From Candidatus Gemmiger stercoripullorum (GTDB taxonomy: Bacteria > Bacillota > Clostridia > Oscillospirales > Ruminococcaceae): a stretch of 40,993 nucleotides of DNA. This document shows positions 1-8,733 of the stretch, in pieces. A model generated the notes under the pieces. The model did no database searches. It was given only the letters and a program-made list of their open reading frames with translations, and was not told the origin of the DNA. The DNA is taken from NCBI GenBank assembly GCA_019119365.1, contig DWXD01000048.1:1-40993 (forward strand), in the 5' to 3' direction. The translations under genes were made by a program, and so were the position numbers. Every line of letters starts with the position of its first letter. The stretch's first letter is position 1.

Positions 1-623
1 AGCTTGCGGCGGATCAGCTCGGTGCCGCCGAGCATGTTGGACCACTGATCGTCGCCGCCGAACTGCATGTTGCAGCCGTAGTGCTGGAACATGTAGTAGA
101 AGTCGTAGCTCTGCATGATCATGTAGTTGAATTCAAGGAAGGACAGCCCCTTTTCCATGCGCTGCTTGTAGCACTCGGCGCGCAGCATGTTGTTGACGCT
201 GAAGCAGGCGCCGACTTCGCGCAGCAGTTCGACATAGTTGAGGTCCAGCAGCCAGTCGGCGTTGTTTAGCATCATGGCCTTGCCTTCGCCGAATTCGATG
301 AAGCGCTCCATCTGGCGCTTGAAGCATTCGGCGTTATGGGCGATATCCTCTTTGGTCAGCATTTTGCGCATATCGGTACGGCCGGAAGGGTCGCCGATCA
401 TCGTTGTCCCGCCGCCGATCAGGGCGATCGGTTTGTTTCCTGCCATCTGCAGGCGCTTCATCAGCGTCAGGGCCATAAAATGACCGGCGGTCAGGCTGTC
501 CGCCGTGCAATCAAAGCCGATGTAGAACGTGGCCTTGCCGTTGTTGATGACCTCGCGGATCTCGTCTTCGTCTGTGACCTGGGCGATCAGGCCGCGGGCT
601 TTGAGCTCTTCGTAAATCTGCAT
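1..623 (-). CDS. tyrS: Tyrosyl-tRNA synthetase, N-terminal part (runs off the left edge)
   Basis: Charges tRNA-Tyr with tyrosine in the cytoplasm. The visible 207 or so residues cover the Rossmann catalytic core of a class I synthetase: the [13 protein letters not shown] stretch carries the HIGH-like signature, followed by the [13 protein letters not shown] loop, and the [10 protein letters not shown] segment is the tyrosine/tRNA-binding region. The KMSKS loop and the C-terminal S4 domain lie outside the window. The ATG at 621-623 is preceded by AAGGAGG at good spacing. The gene sits behind its own promoter and a tyrosine T-box leader, so expression should rise when tRNA-Tyr is uncharged. Identification is firm; only the truncation limits it. 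Confidence 0.97.
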   Translation of the reverse strand, partial: MQIYEELKARGLIAQVTDEDEIREVINNGKATFYIGFDCTADSLTAGHFMALTLMKRLQMAGNKPIALIGGGTTMIGDPSGRTDMRKMLTKEDIAHNAECFKRQMERFIEFGEGKAMMLNNADWLLDLNYVELLREVGACFSVNNMLRAECYKQRMEKGLSFLEFNYMIMQSYDFYYMFQHYGCNMQFGGDDQWSNMLGGTELIRRK

Positions 624-639
624 GAGAACTTCCTCCTTG

Positions 640-956
640 AACTTGGCGGCAAGGGATACAAAACGCCCCCTGCCAAATGTGAAATTTGGCAGAGGGCGAA
701 AAATACGCGGTACCACCTCTGTTCGCCCGCGCCTCGCGGCGGCGGGCCTTCGCGGGTACAGGCGGCAGATGCGACCGATCCGATACCCAGACGCTGTAAC
801 GTGCGCACACGGCCCAGCCTACTGCCGCCAAAGCGCGGGTTCGGCCGGCTGCTCCGGGGTGTATTCGCCGCCAGCTGTGCCGGCCCCTTTCACCAACCGG
901 AGCCTCTCTCTCGCACAAAACCGGGCGGGTACTTGTCCCCTTCCCTGCATTTCATA
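640..956 (-). promoter_or_regulatory. Tyrosine T-box leader of tyrS
   Basis: A T-box leader RNA senses uncharged tRNA and switches between terminator and antiterminator. The T-box core AGGTGGTACCGCG reads on the minus strand at 706-718. Upstream is a Stem I-like region with AGAGAGAGG and GGTTGGTGAAAG. A GAATACACC segment places the codon TAC (861-863) as the specifier, which is a tyrosine codon and agrees with the downstream gene. The attenuator hairpin follows at 664-698. Motifs are read directly; the mechanism is that of the established T-box family. Confidence 0.95.
660..698 (-). terminator. T-box attenuator terminator before tyrS
   Basis: On the minus strand CGCCCTCTGCCAAATTT pairs with AAATTTGGCAGGGGGCG-type sequence (two arms of about 15 bp around a short loop) and is followed by TTTTG. 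It directly follows the T-box core, so uncharged tRNA-Tyr is expected to prevent its formation. Confidence 0.9.
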
Positions 957-962
957 GCCCTT

Positions 963-991
963 ATTGTAGCTTGTTGGGGTTCATTTGTCAA
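963..991 (-). promoter_or_regulatory. tyrS promoter
   Basis: Minus-strand TTGACA (986-991), a 17-bp spacer, then TACAAT (963-968). The -35 box is built from the last codons and stop of the MazG-like gene upstream, so tyrS is transcribed independently although it directly follows that operon. Confidence 0.9.
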
Positions 992-1325
992 GCGCTGGAG
1001 CCTTGTCCCGGTGCATCGACTGCTCCGCGCAGAAGCCTTCGGGATAACGCGCGCGCAGCTTGGCAAGATTTACGCGGAGCACGGTCTCCAGGTCCAGATC
1101 CAGCGCGGCGGCCGTCTCGGCCAGGTACCATGCCACATCGCCCAGTTCCCGAACCAAGGCTTCACGGTCCAGCGGGTGGCCCTGCGCCAGATGCTTTTTG
1201 ACAATGTTGATGGCCTCTCCGGCTTCGCCGCAAAGGCCCATCACGCCGTTGAGCAAAACGGCATCCCGGTCCAGCGCGGGGTTCAGCGTGCGCATCGCTT
1301 CCCGCTGGTATTCATTTGCGGTCAC
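981..1325 (-). CDS. MazG-like nucleotide pyrophosphohydrolase
   Basis: A 114-residue all-alpha NTP-PPase of the MazG superfamily, expected to hydrolyse nucleoside triphosphates to monophosphates and pyrophosphate. The metal-binding pattern is visible as E34xxE37 in GEAGE and E60xxD63 in ELGDVAWYL. I chose the GTG at 1323-1325, which overlaps the end of recN by 14 bp and has GAGGGGG just upstream. An ATG at 1368-1370 would give 129 residues but overlaps recN by 59 bp. It is the last gene of the long housekeeping operon. The true substrate (canonical or modified nucleotide) cannot be told from sequence. Confidence 0.85.
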   Translation of the reverse strand: MTANEYQREAMRTLNPALDRDAVLLNGVMGLCGEAGEAINIVKKHLAQGHPLDREALVRELGDVAWYLAETAAALDLDLETVLRVNLAKLRARYPEGFCAEQSMHRDKAPALDK

Positions 1326-3021
1326 AGGCAACCCCCTCTTTCCCGGCAGGGATATCCTGCGATTTTTCAATCAGCTCTCTTGCGTTTGCAAGGCTGAGTT
1401 CCGTGACCTTATCCCCCGAGATCATATTGGCCAGCACTTTGATGCGGCCTTCCAGGTCAAGGGGATGGATCTCGGTAAAGGTGCGGCCGTCGCGGACATT
1501 TTTCTGGATCAGCAGCTGGTTGTCCGCAAAAGCCGCCACCTGCGGCGTGTGGGTGATGCAAAGCACCTGATGGCCCGCGGCGGTCTCGTGCAGCAGCTGG
1601 CCGATGCGCCCGGCCGCCAGGCCGGAAACGCCGGTGTCGATCTCGTCATAGATGACGGTCGGCAGCTCGTCGCGGTCGGCAAGGGCGCTCTTGAACGCCA
1701 GCATAATGCGGGAAAGCTCGCCGCCGGAGGCGATTTTGGCCAGCGGCTTGGGTTCCTCGCCGGGGTTGGTGGAGATCAGGAACTCAACATTGTCCTGCCC
1801 GTGGGAGGAAAGCGCGCCGCGCGCATGGCGCAGGGCAAAGCGGATGCCCGGCATATTGAGAAATTCAAGCGCGGCCTTCATCTGTTTGTTCATGGCGGTG
1901 AAGGCTTTGAGGCGGCTTTCGGTCAGCGTTTCAGCCGCTGCGCGCGCTTTCTGGTAGAGCTCCTGCATTTCGGCGCGCAGCTTGGCGATGGTCTCGCCGG
2001 AGGACTGGATCGTTTCCAGCTCGGCGGCGTCCTGCTCGCGGCGGGCCAGCAGCTCCTCCGCCTCCAGGCCAAAGCGCTTTTTCAGGCGGTAGATCGCATC
2101 CAGGCGGCTTTCGATCTGGTTGAGCTCGCCCGGGTCAAAGCCGTAGGCGTCGAGACGGTCGGCCAGGTCGGTTGCGAGCTCTCGCGCGCCGTAGTACAGT
2201 TCATTCAGCCGCTCCGCCAGAGGCGCCAGGCTTTCGTCCAGCCGGGCGCTCTCCTGCAGGCCGCCTGCGGCGGCTCCAAGCAGATCAGCCGCCCCGGCCG
2301 TCTCCCCTTCCTCATCACCAGACAGCGCCGCATGCGCGGCCGTGATGCCGTCCAGAATGCCCTGGGCATGGGTGATGATGGTGCGGCGCTCCTCCAGATG
2401 GGCTTCCTCACCCGGCTGCAGGTTGACGGCGTCGATGCGCTCGATCTCCTCGGTCAGCTCCTCCACACGCCGCTGCTTGTTGGCTTCCCCGGCCGTCAGC
2501 GCTTCCAGGCGGCGTTTGCAGTCCACAAGTTCGCGGTACAGCTTGTAATAGGCACGGTATTGCGCCGCATTGCGGGCGTACTGGTCCAGGATGCCCAGGT
2601 GATTGGATGGGTTGGTCAGGCTCTGGCTGTCGTGCTGGCCGTGGATGCTCAGCAGCCCGGCTGAAATATCGCGCACGACGGCGGCCGTGGCGGGCATGCC
2701 GTTCACACGGCAGGCGCCCTTGCCGTCTGCGCTGATCTCGCGGTAGAGCAAAAGGTCGTCGCTCGCCTCGTACCCGCAGGCTTCAAGCTGGGCGCGCACG
2801 GCGGCGGGGACATCCTCAAACGTGGCCCAGATGCAGGCTTTGTGCGCGCCGCTGCGCACAAGCTCGCGCGAAGTGCGGTTGCCCAAAATCGCGTTGATCG
2901 AATCAATAAGGATGGATTTGCCCGCGCCGGTCTCGCCGGTCAGCACATTGAGGCCGGGGGTAAAACGCACCCCGGCCTTCTCGATCACAGCCACATTTTC
3001 GATTTTGAGTTCTGCGAGCAT
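1312..3021 (-). CDS. recN: DNA repair protein RecN
   Basis: SMC-like ATPase of 569 residues that acts at DNA double-strand breaks with RecA. The Walker A motif GETGAGKS is at residues 29-36, with the ABC signature ASGGELSRI and the Walker B region TVIYDEIDTGVSG in the C-terminal part. A long coiled coil fills the middle (roughly 150-370). Full family length. The ATG is preceded by AAGGGGAGGA. It follows argR by 30 bp, an arrangement common in Bacilli and Clostridia. Confidence 0.98.
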   Translation of the reverse strand: MLAELKIENVAVIEKAGVRFTPGLNVLTGETGAGKSILIDSINAILGNRTSRELVRSGAHKACIWATFEDVPAAVRAQLEACGYEASDDLLLYREISADGKGACRVNGMPATAAVVRDISAGLLSIHGQHDSQSLTNPSNHLGILDQYARNAAQYRAYYKLYRELVDCKRRLEALTAGEANKQRRVEELTEEIERIDAVNLQPGEEAHLEERRTIITHAQGILDGITAAHAALSGDEEGETAGAADLLGAAAGGLQESARLDESLAPLAERLNELYYGARELATDLADRLDAYGFDPGELNQIESRLDAIYRLKKRFGLEAEELLARREQDAAELETIQSSGETIAKLRAEMQELYQKARAAAETLTESRLKAFTAMNKQMKAALEFLNMPGIRFALRHARGALSSHGQDNVEFLISTNPGEEPKPLAKIASGGELSRIMLAFKSALADRDELPTVIYDEIDTGVSGLAAGRIGQLLHETAAGHQVLCITHTPQVAAFADNQLLIQKNVRDGRTFTEIHPLDLEGRIKVLANMISGDKVTELSLANARELIEKSQDIPAGKEGVACDRK

Positions 3022-3051
3022 AAGGTCCTCCCCTTGCGTTTGCGCCGGATA

Positions 3052-3516
3052 TCAGCCGCGGCGCGCGGTATACTGCTGCAGCTGGCGGCAGATATCGGCC
3101 GCCGCTTCCTCCGAGCGCATGAGGATAAAGAAAGTATCGTCGCCGGACAGCGTACCGACGACATTGCCCCAGGGCTTGGCGTCAAACACTTCGCAGGCGG
3201 CGTTCGCCATGCCGGAAAAACACTTGACCAGAACCATATGACCGGCGTAATCCACCCCGATGACCGATTCGCGGAAGATGGTCTCGAACCGGCTGGGCGA
3301 ATGGGCGACCTTTCCGCTGCCGGTCGCCGCCATGTAGCGGTAGCCGCCGTCCCCCGTGGACGTTTTGATCAGCCGCAGTTCGCGGATGTCGCGGGATACG
3401 GTGGCCTGGGTCACATCAAAGCCTTCCCGGCGCAGATGGGCCAGAAGGTCCTCCTGCCGGTCGATGGGGTATTGCTCGATCAGGCGCAAGATCGCCTGGT
3501 GACGTGCGCTTTTCAT
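3052..3516 (-). CDS. argR: Arginine repressor ArgR/AhrC
   Basis: Arginine-responsive transcription regulator of 154 residues that controls arginine synthesis and catabolism genes. The N-terminal winged helix contains the typical VTQATVSRDIRELRL recognition segment (about residues 35-49). The C-terminal oligomerisation and arginine-binding domain carries GTLSGDDTFFILM. It lies 10 bp after nadK and 30 bp before recN. Given its effector, it is a candidate regulator of the arginine-consuming speA operon elsewhere in this window, but I did not identify an ARG box there. Confidence 0.97.
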   Translation of the reverse strand: MKSARHQAILRLIEQYPIDRQEDLLAHLRREGFDVTQATVSRDIRELRLIKTSTGDGGYRYMAATGSGKVAHSPSRFETIFRESVIGVDYAGHMVLVKCFSGMANAACEVFDAKPWGNVVGTLSGDDTFFILMRSEEAAADICRQLQQYTARRG

Positions 3517-3526
3517 GGCGGAACAT

Positions 3527-4372
3527 TCATCTCCTCATCAGTTTGTTTTCGATGGCGCGGAACTGGTCGGCGCTGCCAAAGCTGACCAGCTGCAGCTTTT
3601 GCGGGGCCACGGTCACCTCAATGCGCGCGCCGGGCGGCAGGCGGCAGGGGTTCTGGCTGTCGGTGCAGGCTGTCACATCGGTGCGGTTTTCGCTCTCGGC
3701 CAAAATGGTCAGCCTGCGCTGCGCCGCCAGAACGAGCGGCGCTTTGCGGCCGCCGTGGGGGCAGACCGGCGTTAAGACCATCGCCTGCGCGGCCGCATCC
3801 AAAATCGGCCCGCCGGCCGAAAAAGAGTAGGCTGTCGAACCGGTCGGCGTGGCGACGATGAGGCCGTCGCTGCGGAAACGGCTGACCGGGATGCCGTCGC
3901 AAAAAACGGCGTAATCCATCGGGTGCAGGCGCGAAACGCCGAAAACCGCCACATCGTTGAGCGCAAGCCCCTGCCAGCCATGCTCCGGGGCCGCGGCGCA
4001 GAGCAGGCTGCGCGGGGCCAGTGCGAAATCCCCGGCTGCCAGGCGGGCCAGCTTTTCGGGCATTTCCTCCACCTCGCAGGTGGCCAGAAAGCCGGTGCGG
4101 CCCAGGTTGACACCCAGCACCGGCTTGCCCGCCTGTACGCAGTTTGGTGCGGCGCGCAGCAGGGTCCCGTCGCCGCCGACCGTCAAAATCAGGTCGGCAG
4201 TGCGGAAAGCCTCCGCCTGCGGCAGGAAGGTCACGTCAAGGCCGGAAAGCGCCTGCGCTTCCCCCTGCAGGGCGAGCAGCGGTACACCGGCGCGGCGCAG
4301 CAGCGCTGCGGCCTGCCGGGTCACGGTCAGGCCGGCGTCTTTTGTCGGGTTGGGATACAGCAAAACAGACAT
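3527..4372 (-). CDS. nadK: NAD kinase
   Basis: Phosphorylates NAD to NADP in the cytoplasm. Length 281 residues, normal for the family. The catalytic GGDGT motif is at residues 66-70, followed by VNLGRTGFLA and the substrate-binding SDGLIVATPTGSTAYSFSAGGP segment (split here only by position). It is 19 bp downstream of tlyA, part of the dxs-tlyA-nadK-argR-recN arrangement. The ATG is preceded by GAGGACC. Confidence 0.97.
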   Translation of the reverse strand: MSVLLYPNPTKDAGLTVTRQAAALLRRAGVPLLALQGEAQALSGLDVTFLPQAEAFRTADLILTVGGDGTLLRAAPNCVQAGKPVLGVNLGRTGFLATCEVEEMPEKLARLAAGDFALAPRSLLCAAAPEHGWQGLALNDVAVFGVSRLHPMDYAVFCDGIPVSRFRSDGLIVATPTGSTAYSFSAGGPILDAAAQAMVLTPVCPHGGRKAPLVLAAQRRLTILAESENRTDVTACTDSQNPCRLPPGARIEVTVAPQKLQLVSFGSADQFRAIENKLMRR

Positions 4373-4391
4373 GGCAGGTCCTCAAAAAAGG

Positions 4392-5210
4392 TCAATGCAG
4401 GTTGGGCGCTTTGTCCAGCGCTTCGTGGGCGGCGCGCACCGTTTTTTCGATCAGTTCCTCCGCCAGCGCCGCGGGAGCCGGGTCGTGCCGGACAAACAGA
4501 AGAAATTCGATGTTGCCTTCCGGGCCTTTGATCGGCGAATAGTCAAGCCCTTCTGCGCTGAAGTGGTTGGCGTTGGCGTATTCTACGGCCGCGCGCAGGA
4601 CTTCACAGTGGGTGGCGGGCTCGCGCACAACGCCTTTTTTGCCGACCTTTTCGCGCCCGGCCTCAAACTGCGGTTTGACCAGGCAGACGCCGCAGGCATC
4701 CGGGGTACAGATGACGTCGGCGACCGGGAAGATATGCTTGAGCGAGATGAACGAGACATCCACGCTGAAAAATTCGATCGGTTCGCCCAGGTCCTGCGGC
4801 GTAACGTTGCGGATGTTGGTGCGCTCCATATTCACGACCCGCGCATCGGTGCGCAGGCTCCAGGCCAGCTGCCCGTAGCCGACATCCACCGCATAGACCT
4901 TGGCGGCGCCGTTTTGCAGCATGCAGTCGGTAAAACCGCCGGTCGAAGCGCCGATGTCCATGCAGATTTTGCCGTTCGGGTGCATCGGGAAGACCTGCAT
5001 GGCTTTTTCCAGCTTGAGCCCGCCGCGGCTGACATAGCCGATATCATGCCCGCGCACTTCGACACGCGCGTCTTCGCGGATCATCTCCCCGGCTTTGTCG
5101 ACTTTCTGTTCGTCGACAAAGACAATGCCGGACATGATCAGCGCTTTGGCCCGCTCCCGGCTTTGGGCATATCCATTTTGACAGAGGTATTGATCCAAGC
5201 GGATCTTCAT
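4392..5210 (-). CDS. tlyA: TlyA family rRNA (cytidine-2'-O)-methyltransferase
   Basis: A 272-residue protein with an N-terminal S4 RNA-binding domain (residues 1-60, starting MKIRLDQYLCQNGYAQSR) fused to an FtsJ/RrmJ Rossmann methyltransferase domain with the SAM loop DIGASTGGFTDC. In mycobacteria TlyA methylates 16S and 23S rRNA; older annotations call it hemolysin A. The open frame extends upstream, but the ATG at 5208-5210 overlaps the dxs stop as ATGA and begins the S4 domain exactly, so I chose it. Product family is firm; the target nucleotide is inferred from the family. Confidence 0.95.
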   Translation of the reverse strand: MKIRLDQYLCQNGYAQSRERAKALIMSGIVFVDEQKVDKAGEMIREDARVEVRGHDIGYVSRGGLKLEKAMQVFPMHPNGKICMDIGASTGGFTDCMLQNGAAKVYAVDVGYGQLAWSLRTDARVVNMERTNIRNVTPQDLGEPIEFFSVDVSFISLKHIFPVADVICTPDACGVCLVKPQFEAGREKVGKKGVVREPATHCEVLRAAVEYANANHFSAEGLDYSPIKGPEGNIEFLLFVRHDPAPAALAEELIEKTVRAAHEALDKAPNLH

Positions 5211-7081
5211 GCGTTTACCGCCTTTCGGTTTTTGAGGATGTCCTGCGCCAGCGCCGCCGCATCCAGCGCCTGGTCGCGGCGCAGCTGCGGAACGTTGGCG
5301 TGCAGCAGGTGGGTGTTGTCCACCGCATGCAGCCGGTACCGGCCCTGCCAGCCGTTTTGCTGCAAGGAGAACGCCAGCTGCTCGCCGATGCCGCCGGTGC
5401 GCACGGCTTCCTCCGCGAACAGGATCGTACCGTAGGGCTGTAGCGCTTCGCAAAGCCCCTGCGGCAGCGGGTAGATCTGCACGAGCTTGTAGCAGTCGGC
5501 CGCAACGCCTTTCTGCGCCAGCAGGTCGGCCGCGGCCAGGATCTCCTCGCTCTCGGCGCCGTAACTGACAAGGGCGACCTGCGCCCCGGGCTGGCGGGCG
5601 ATGCAGTCGAACGGCTGCCCGCTGCAGCCCAGCGCAGCCAGGGCGGGCACCTCGCCGCCGCGCGGATAGCGGATGGCCCGCGGTCCCTGGATGGTAGTGG
5701 TGAGCTTTTCGAGCCAGTACGCAAGCTCCGCATAGTTGACGGGCGAATAAGTCCGTATCCCGATCTGGCTGAAATAGCCGGGGTCGTAGATCCCCTGGTG
5801 GGTCTCGCCGTCATTGGGCACGAGCCCGGCCCGGTCGACGGCAAACAGTACGTTGAGCTGCATGAGCCAGACGTCATGGATCATCTGGTCGTAGGCACGC
5901 TGGAAGAAGGTGGAATAGATGGCCACGACCGGCAAAAGCCCCTGGCTGGCCAGGCCGCCCGCAAAGGTGACGGCGTGCTCTTCCGCCATGCCAACGTCAA
6001 AGAAACGGTCCGGGTGGGATTTCTTGAAGAAGTTGAGGCCGGTGCCGTATTTCATGGCCGCGGAGATCGCGCACAGGCGCTTTTCCTTTTCGCCCAGCTG
6101 TGCGAGCGTGGTGCCGAAACAGGTCGAGAAGGAATCGTTGGGCGACATTTCCGGGTTTGTCAGGTGGTTGAGATCGAACGCAGATACGCTGTGGAACTCG
6201 CCGGGGTTTTCTTCGGCCGGTTTTAAGCCCTTGCCCTTCTGGGTGACGATGTGCAAAAACACCGGCGCGAACTGTTCCTGCAGGTTGTTGAACAGGCGGG
6301 TCAGCTCCAGCACGTTGTGCCCGTCTACCGGGCCGATGTACTGAAACCCCATCTCCTCAAACATCGTTGAATGATAGATGCCGCGGCGGATCAGCTGTTT
6401 GCCCTGCTGCAGCGCTTTTACAACGCCGCTGCCCACGACCGGGATGCGGTCAAGCATCGTTTCCATATGCGCTTTGGCGTGGAAATATTTGGGGTCGGTG
6501 CGCAGCTTGGTCAGGTAGTTGGCCATCTCCCCCACGTTTTTGGAGATGGACATTTTGTTGTCGTTGAGCACGACGATCAGGTTGTTGAGGGTGCCGACGT
6601 TGTTCATGCCCTCATACACCATGCCGCCGGTAAAAGCGCCGTCGCCGATGATCGCAACGACCTTGCCCGGTTCGCCTTTGAGCTTTTTGGCGTGCGCGAC
6701 ACCGATAGCCGTGGACAGCGCCGTGCTGCCGTGGCCGGAAATAAAGGTATCACAGATGCTCTCTTTGGGGCTGGGGAAGCCGGAAATGCCCCCGTTGCGG
6801 CGCAGCTCGGCAAAACCGGCGCGGCGGCCGGTGAGCAGCTTGTGGGTATAGCACTGGTGGCCGACGTCAAACAGGATCTTGTCCTGCGGCAGTTTCAGCG
6901 CGCGGTGCAGCGCTACGGTCAGTTCGACCACGCCCAGGTTGGACGAAAGGTGCCCGCCGGTCGCCGATACGCTGTCGATCAGAAAGCTGCGGATCTCAGC
7001 GCACAGCGGCGGCAGCTGCTGCAGCGGGAGCTTTTTGATATCCCCTGTCTGTTTGATCTGGTCCAGCAAAGGATACGCCAT
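5207..7081 (-). CDS. dxs: 1-deoxy-D-xylulose-5-phosphate synthase
   Basis: Thiamine diphosphate enzyme that condenses pyruvate and glyceraldehyde 3-phosphate, the first step of the MEP isoprenoid pathway. Length 624 residues. Visible are DVGHQCYTHKLLTGR, the ThDP-binding GDGAFTGGMVYEGMNN, the transketolase central domain with DVGMAEEHAVTFAGGLA, and the C-terminal domain. It shares the operon with ispA, which uses the C5 units made by this pathway. GAGGTG precedes the ATG. Confidence 0.98.
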   Translation of the reverse strand: MAYPLLDQIKQTGDIKKLPLQQLPPLCAEIRSFLIDSVSATGGHLSSNLGVVELTVALHRALKLPQDKILFDVGHQCYTHKLLTGRRAGFAELRRNGGISGFPSPKESICDTFISGHGSTALSTAIGVAHAKKLKGEPGKVVAIIGDGAFTGGMVYEGMNNVGTLNNLIVVLNDNKMSISKNVGEMANYLTKLRTDPKYFHAKAHMETMLDRIPVVGSGVVKALQQGKQLIRRGIYHSTMFEEMGFQYIGPVDGHNVLELTRLFNNLQEQFAPVFLHIVTQKGKGLKPAEENPGEFHSVSAFDLNHLTNPEMSPNDSFSTCFGTTLAQLGEKEKRLCAISAAMKYGTGLNFFKKSHPDRFFDVGMAEEHAVTFAGGLASQGLLPVVAIYSTFFQRAYDQMIHDVWLMQLNVLFAVDRAGLVPNDGETHQGIYDPGYFSQIGIRTYSPVNYAELAYWLEKLTTTIQGPRAIRYPRGGEVPALAALGCSGQPFDCIARQPGAQVALVSYGAESEEILAAADLLAQKGVAADCYKLVQIYPLPQGLCEALQPYGTILFAEEAVRTGGIGEQLAFSLQQNGWQGRYRLHAVDNTHLLHANVPQLRRDQALDAAALAQDILKNRKAVNA

Positions 7082-7117
7082 ACTTTTTGCACCTCATTCC
7101 TCATAACATCCGGCGGC

Positions 7118-7585
7118 TCAGACCATGGGCATTGCAAAGCCGATGGCCGCCCCGAAAGCGGCCCCGGTCCAAACCTGTATGGGGGTATGCCCGACCATTT
7201 CCTTCAGCTTTTTATCGCCCAGGAAAGGCAGAAATTCGGATTCCTGGTCCATCCATTCGTTGAGCAGGCGGTTGAGCACCTTGGCCTGCTCCCCTGTTTC
7301 GCGGCGCACGCCCATGGCGTCGTACATCACGATGATCGAGACGATCAAGGCGATGGCAAACAGCGTGGAATGGGTGCCGCAGTACCGCCCGGTGGCGACC
7401 ACCATCGCGCAGACCGTGGCCGAATGGGCGCTGGGCATGCCGCCCGCGCCCCACATGCGCTCCGGGATAAATTTGCCCACCAGGATCAGGTTGAGGATCA
7501 CCTTGATCAGCTGCGCCGAAAATGAGCCGATCAAAGCTGTGACCAGAACATAGTTCCAGCTGAGCGCCTGCATCAGCAAGTTCAT
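7118..7585 (-). CDS. Divergent PAP2-family membrane protein (DUF212, YuiD-like)
   Basis: A 155-residue integral membrane protein with about four hydrophobic segments. It contains GGMPSAHSATVCAM, the PSxHS motif typical of acid phosphatase/vanadium haloperoxidase-related proteins, and a DAMGVRRETGEQAKVLN segment typical of the DUF212/YuiD branch. A lipid or isoprenoid pyrophosphate phosphatase role would fit its place between ispA and dxs (36 bp to each), but this is inference. AAGGAG precedes the ATG. Confidence 0.88.
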   Translation of the reverse strand: MNLLMQALSWNYVLVTALIGSFSAQLIKVILNLILVGKFIPERMWGAGGMPSAHSATVCAMVVATGRYCGTHSTLFAIALIVSIIVMYDAMGVRRETGEQAKVLNRLLNEWMDQESEFLPFLGDKKLKEMVGHTPIQVWTGAAFGAAIGFAMPMV

Positions 7586-7621
7586 TGCGGTACCACTCCT
7601 TCGGCGGGGCCACCGCCGTTT

Positions 7622-8518
7622 TTAATTCTTGCGCTGCAAAAGCTCGCGCGCCATCTCGCGCAGGAAATCCGCCTGCGGCCCCAGCGGCGCCAGCGCATCC
7701 AGCGCGGCGTCGTTGTGCTGCTGCGCAAGCTTTTCGGCCCCGTCAAGGCCGTACAGCGTGATAAAGGTTGTTTTGTCGTTGGTCTCGTCGCTCCCGGCCG
7801 GTTTGCCCAGCTGTTCGGTCGTGGCGGTCACATCCAGTATGTCGTCCACGATCTGGAACACAAGGCCCAGCTCGGCGGCATAGGTATCGAGCGCTTGGGC
7901 AAGCGCCTCGCCGGCGCCGGCCGCGGCGCAGCCCAGCGCGGCGGCCGCGCGGATCAGCGCGCCGGTCTTGTGGGCGTGCAGGGTGTACAGCGCTGCCTCG
8001 TCGGCCTTTTCGGTCTCGTAGCGCATATCAAGCTCCTGCCCGAGGATCATGCCGCGCGCACCGCCGCCCGCGGCCAGCGCAGCAGCTGCCCGCGCCCGGT
8101 TTTCAGCCGGGAGCCCGGCCGCGGCGATCACCTCAAAGGCGGCGGTCAGTAGCGCGTCCGAGGCCAAAAGGGCCGTACATTCATCAAACTGCTTGTGGCA
8201 GCTCGGGCGGCCGCGGCGGAAATCGTCGTTGTCCATGCAGGGCAGGTCGTCCTGGATCAGCGAATAGCAGTGCAGCATTTCCACTGCGCACGCAAAATCG
8301 AGAGCCTGCGCCGCTGGCCGGCCGCACAGCGCGCACCCGGCCAGTGCCAGCACCGCGCGCACCCGCTTGCCGCCCCCCAGGAGGCTGTAACGCGCGGCCG
8401 CGGAAATGCGGGCCTGCGCGGGCAGGTACTGGTCACAGAGTTCTTCCAGCCGCCGTTCGGTCATGGCGGCGTACTGCGCATACTGCGCCTGATAGGCTGC
8501 ACGGTCCATCTTGCTCAC
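7622..8518 (-). CDS. ispA: Farnesyl/geranyl diphosphate synthase (polyprenyl synthetase)
   Basis: Trans-prenyltransferase of 298 residues that condenses isopentenyl and allylic diphosphates. The first aspartate-rich motif DDLPCMDNDD spans residues 90-99 and the second, DDILD, residues 225-229. The first motif has the two-residue insertion typical of short-chain bacterial FPP synthases. The start overlaps xseB by 4 bp (ATGA); a second ATG three codons later is also possible. It provides precursors for undecaprenyl and quinone lipids with dxs in the same operon. Confidence 0.95.
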   Translation of the reverse strand: MSKMDRAAYQAQYAQYAAMTERRLEELCDQYLPAQARISAAARYSLLGGGKRVRAVLALAGCALCGRPAAQALDFACAVEMLHCYSLIQDDLPCMDNDDFRRGRPSCHKQFDECTALLASDALLTAAFEVIAAAGLPAENRARAAAALAAGGGARGMILGQELDMRYETEKADEAALYTLHAHKTGALIRAAAALGCAAAGAGEALAQALDTYAAELGLVFQIVDDILDVTATTEQLGKPAGSDETNDKTTFITLYGLDGAEKLAQQHNDAALDALAPLGPQADFLREMARELLQRKN

Positions 8519-8733
8519 TCCTGTGTCTGTTTCATCTCGTTTTGCAAAGCGGCGTCTATCTCTTCGATCTGCAGCTTGGCCTGCTGCAGCGTTGTGTTGC
8601 AGTAGGCGATCAGCTGCGCCGCTTCGGCATACAGTTTGACGGCCTTGTCCAGGCTGGTGGCTTCATCCTGCATCTGGGCCAGCACGTCCTGCAGGCGCTG
8701 CAGGCCCTCCTCAAAGGTTTTCGGCGTTTTCAT
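8515..8733 (-). CDS. xseB: Exodeoxyribonuclease VII small subunit
   Basis: A 72-residue, largely helical subunit beginning MKTPKTFEEGLQRLQDVL, with the typical leucine-spaced coiled coil and a conserved LDKAVKLYAEAAQLI segment. It binds the long C-terminal coil of XseA to form the ExoVII complex that degrades single-stranded DNA. It overlaps xseA by 23 bp and ispA by 4 bp, implying translational coupling. Confidence 0.96.
   Translation of the reverse strand: MKTPKTFEEGLQRLQDVLAQMQDEATSLDKAVKLYAEAAQLIAYCNTTLQQAKLQIEEIDAALQNEMKQTQE

Noticed and set aside
7566-7585. T-box-like GGTACCGCA before the PAP2-like gene
   Set aside because: It resembles the T-box core but coincides with the AAGGAG ribosome site in a 36-bp gap, with no Stem I, specifier or terminator.
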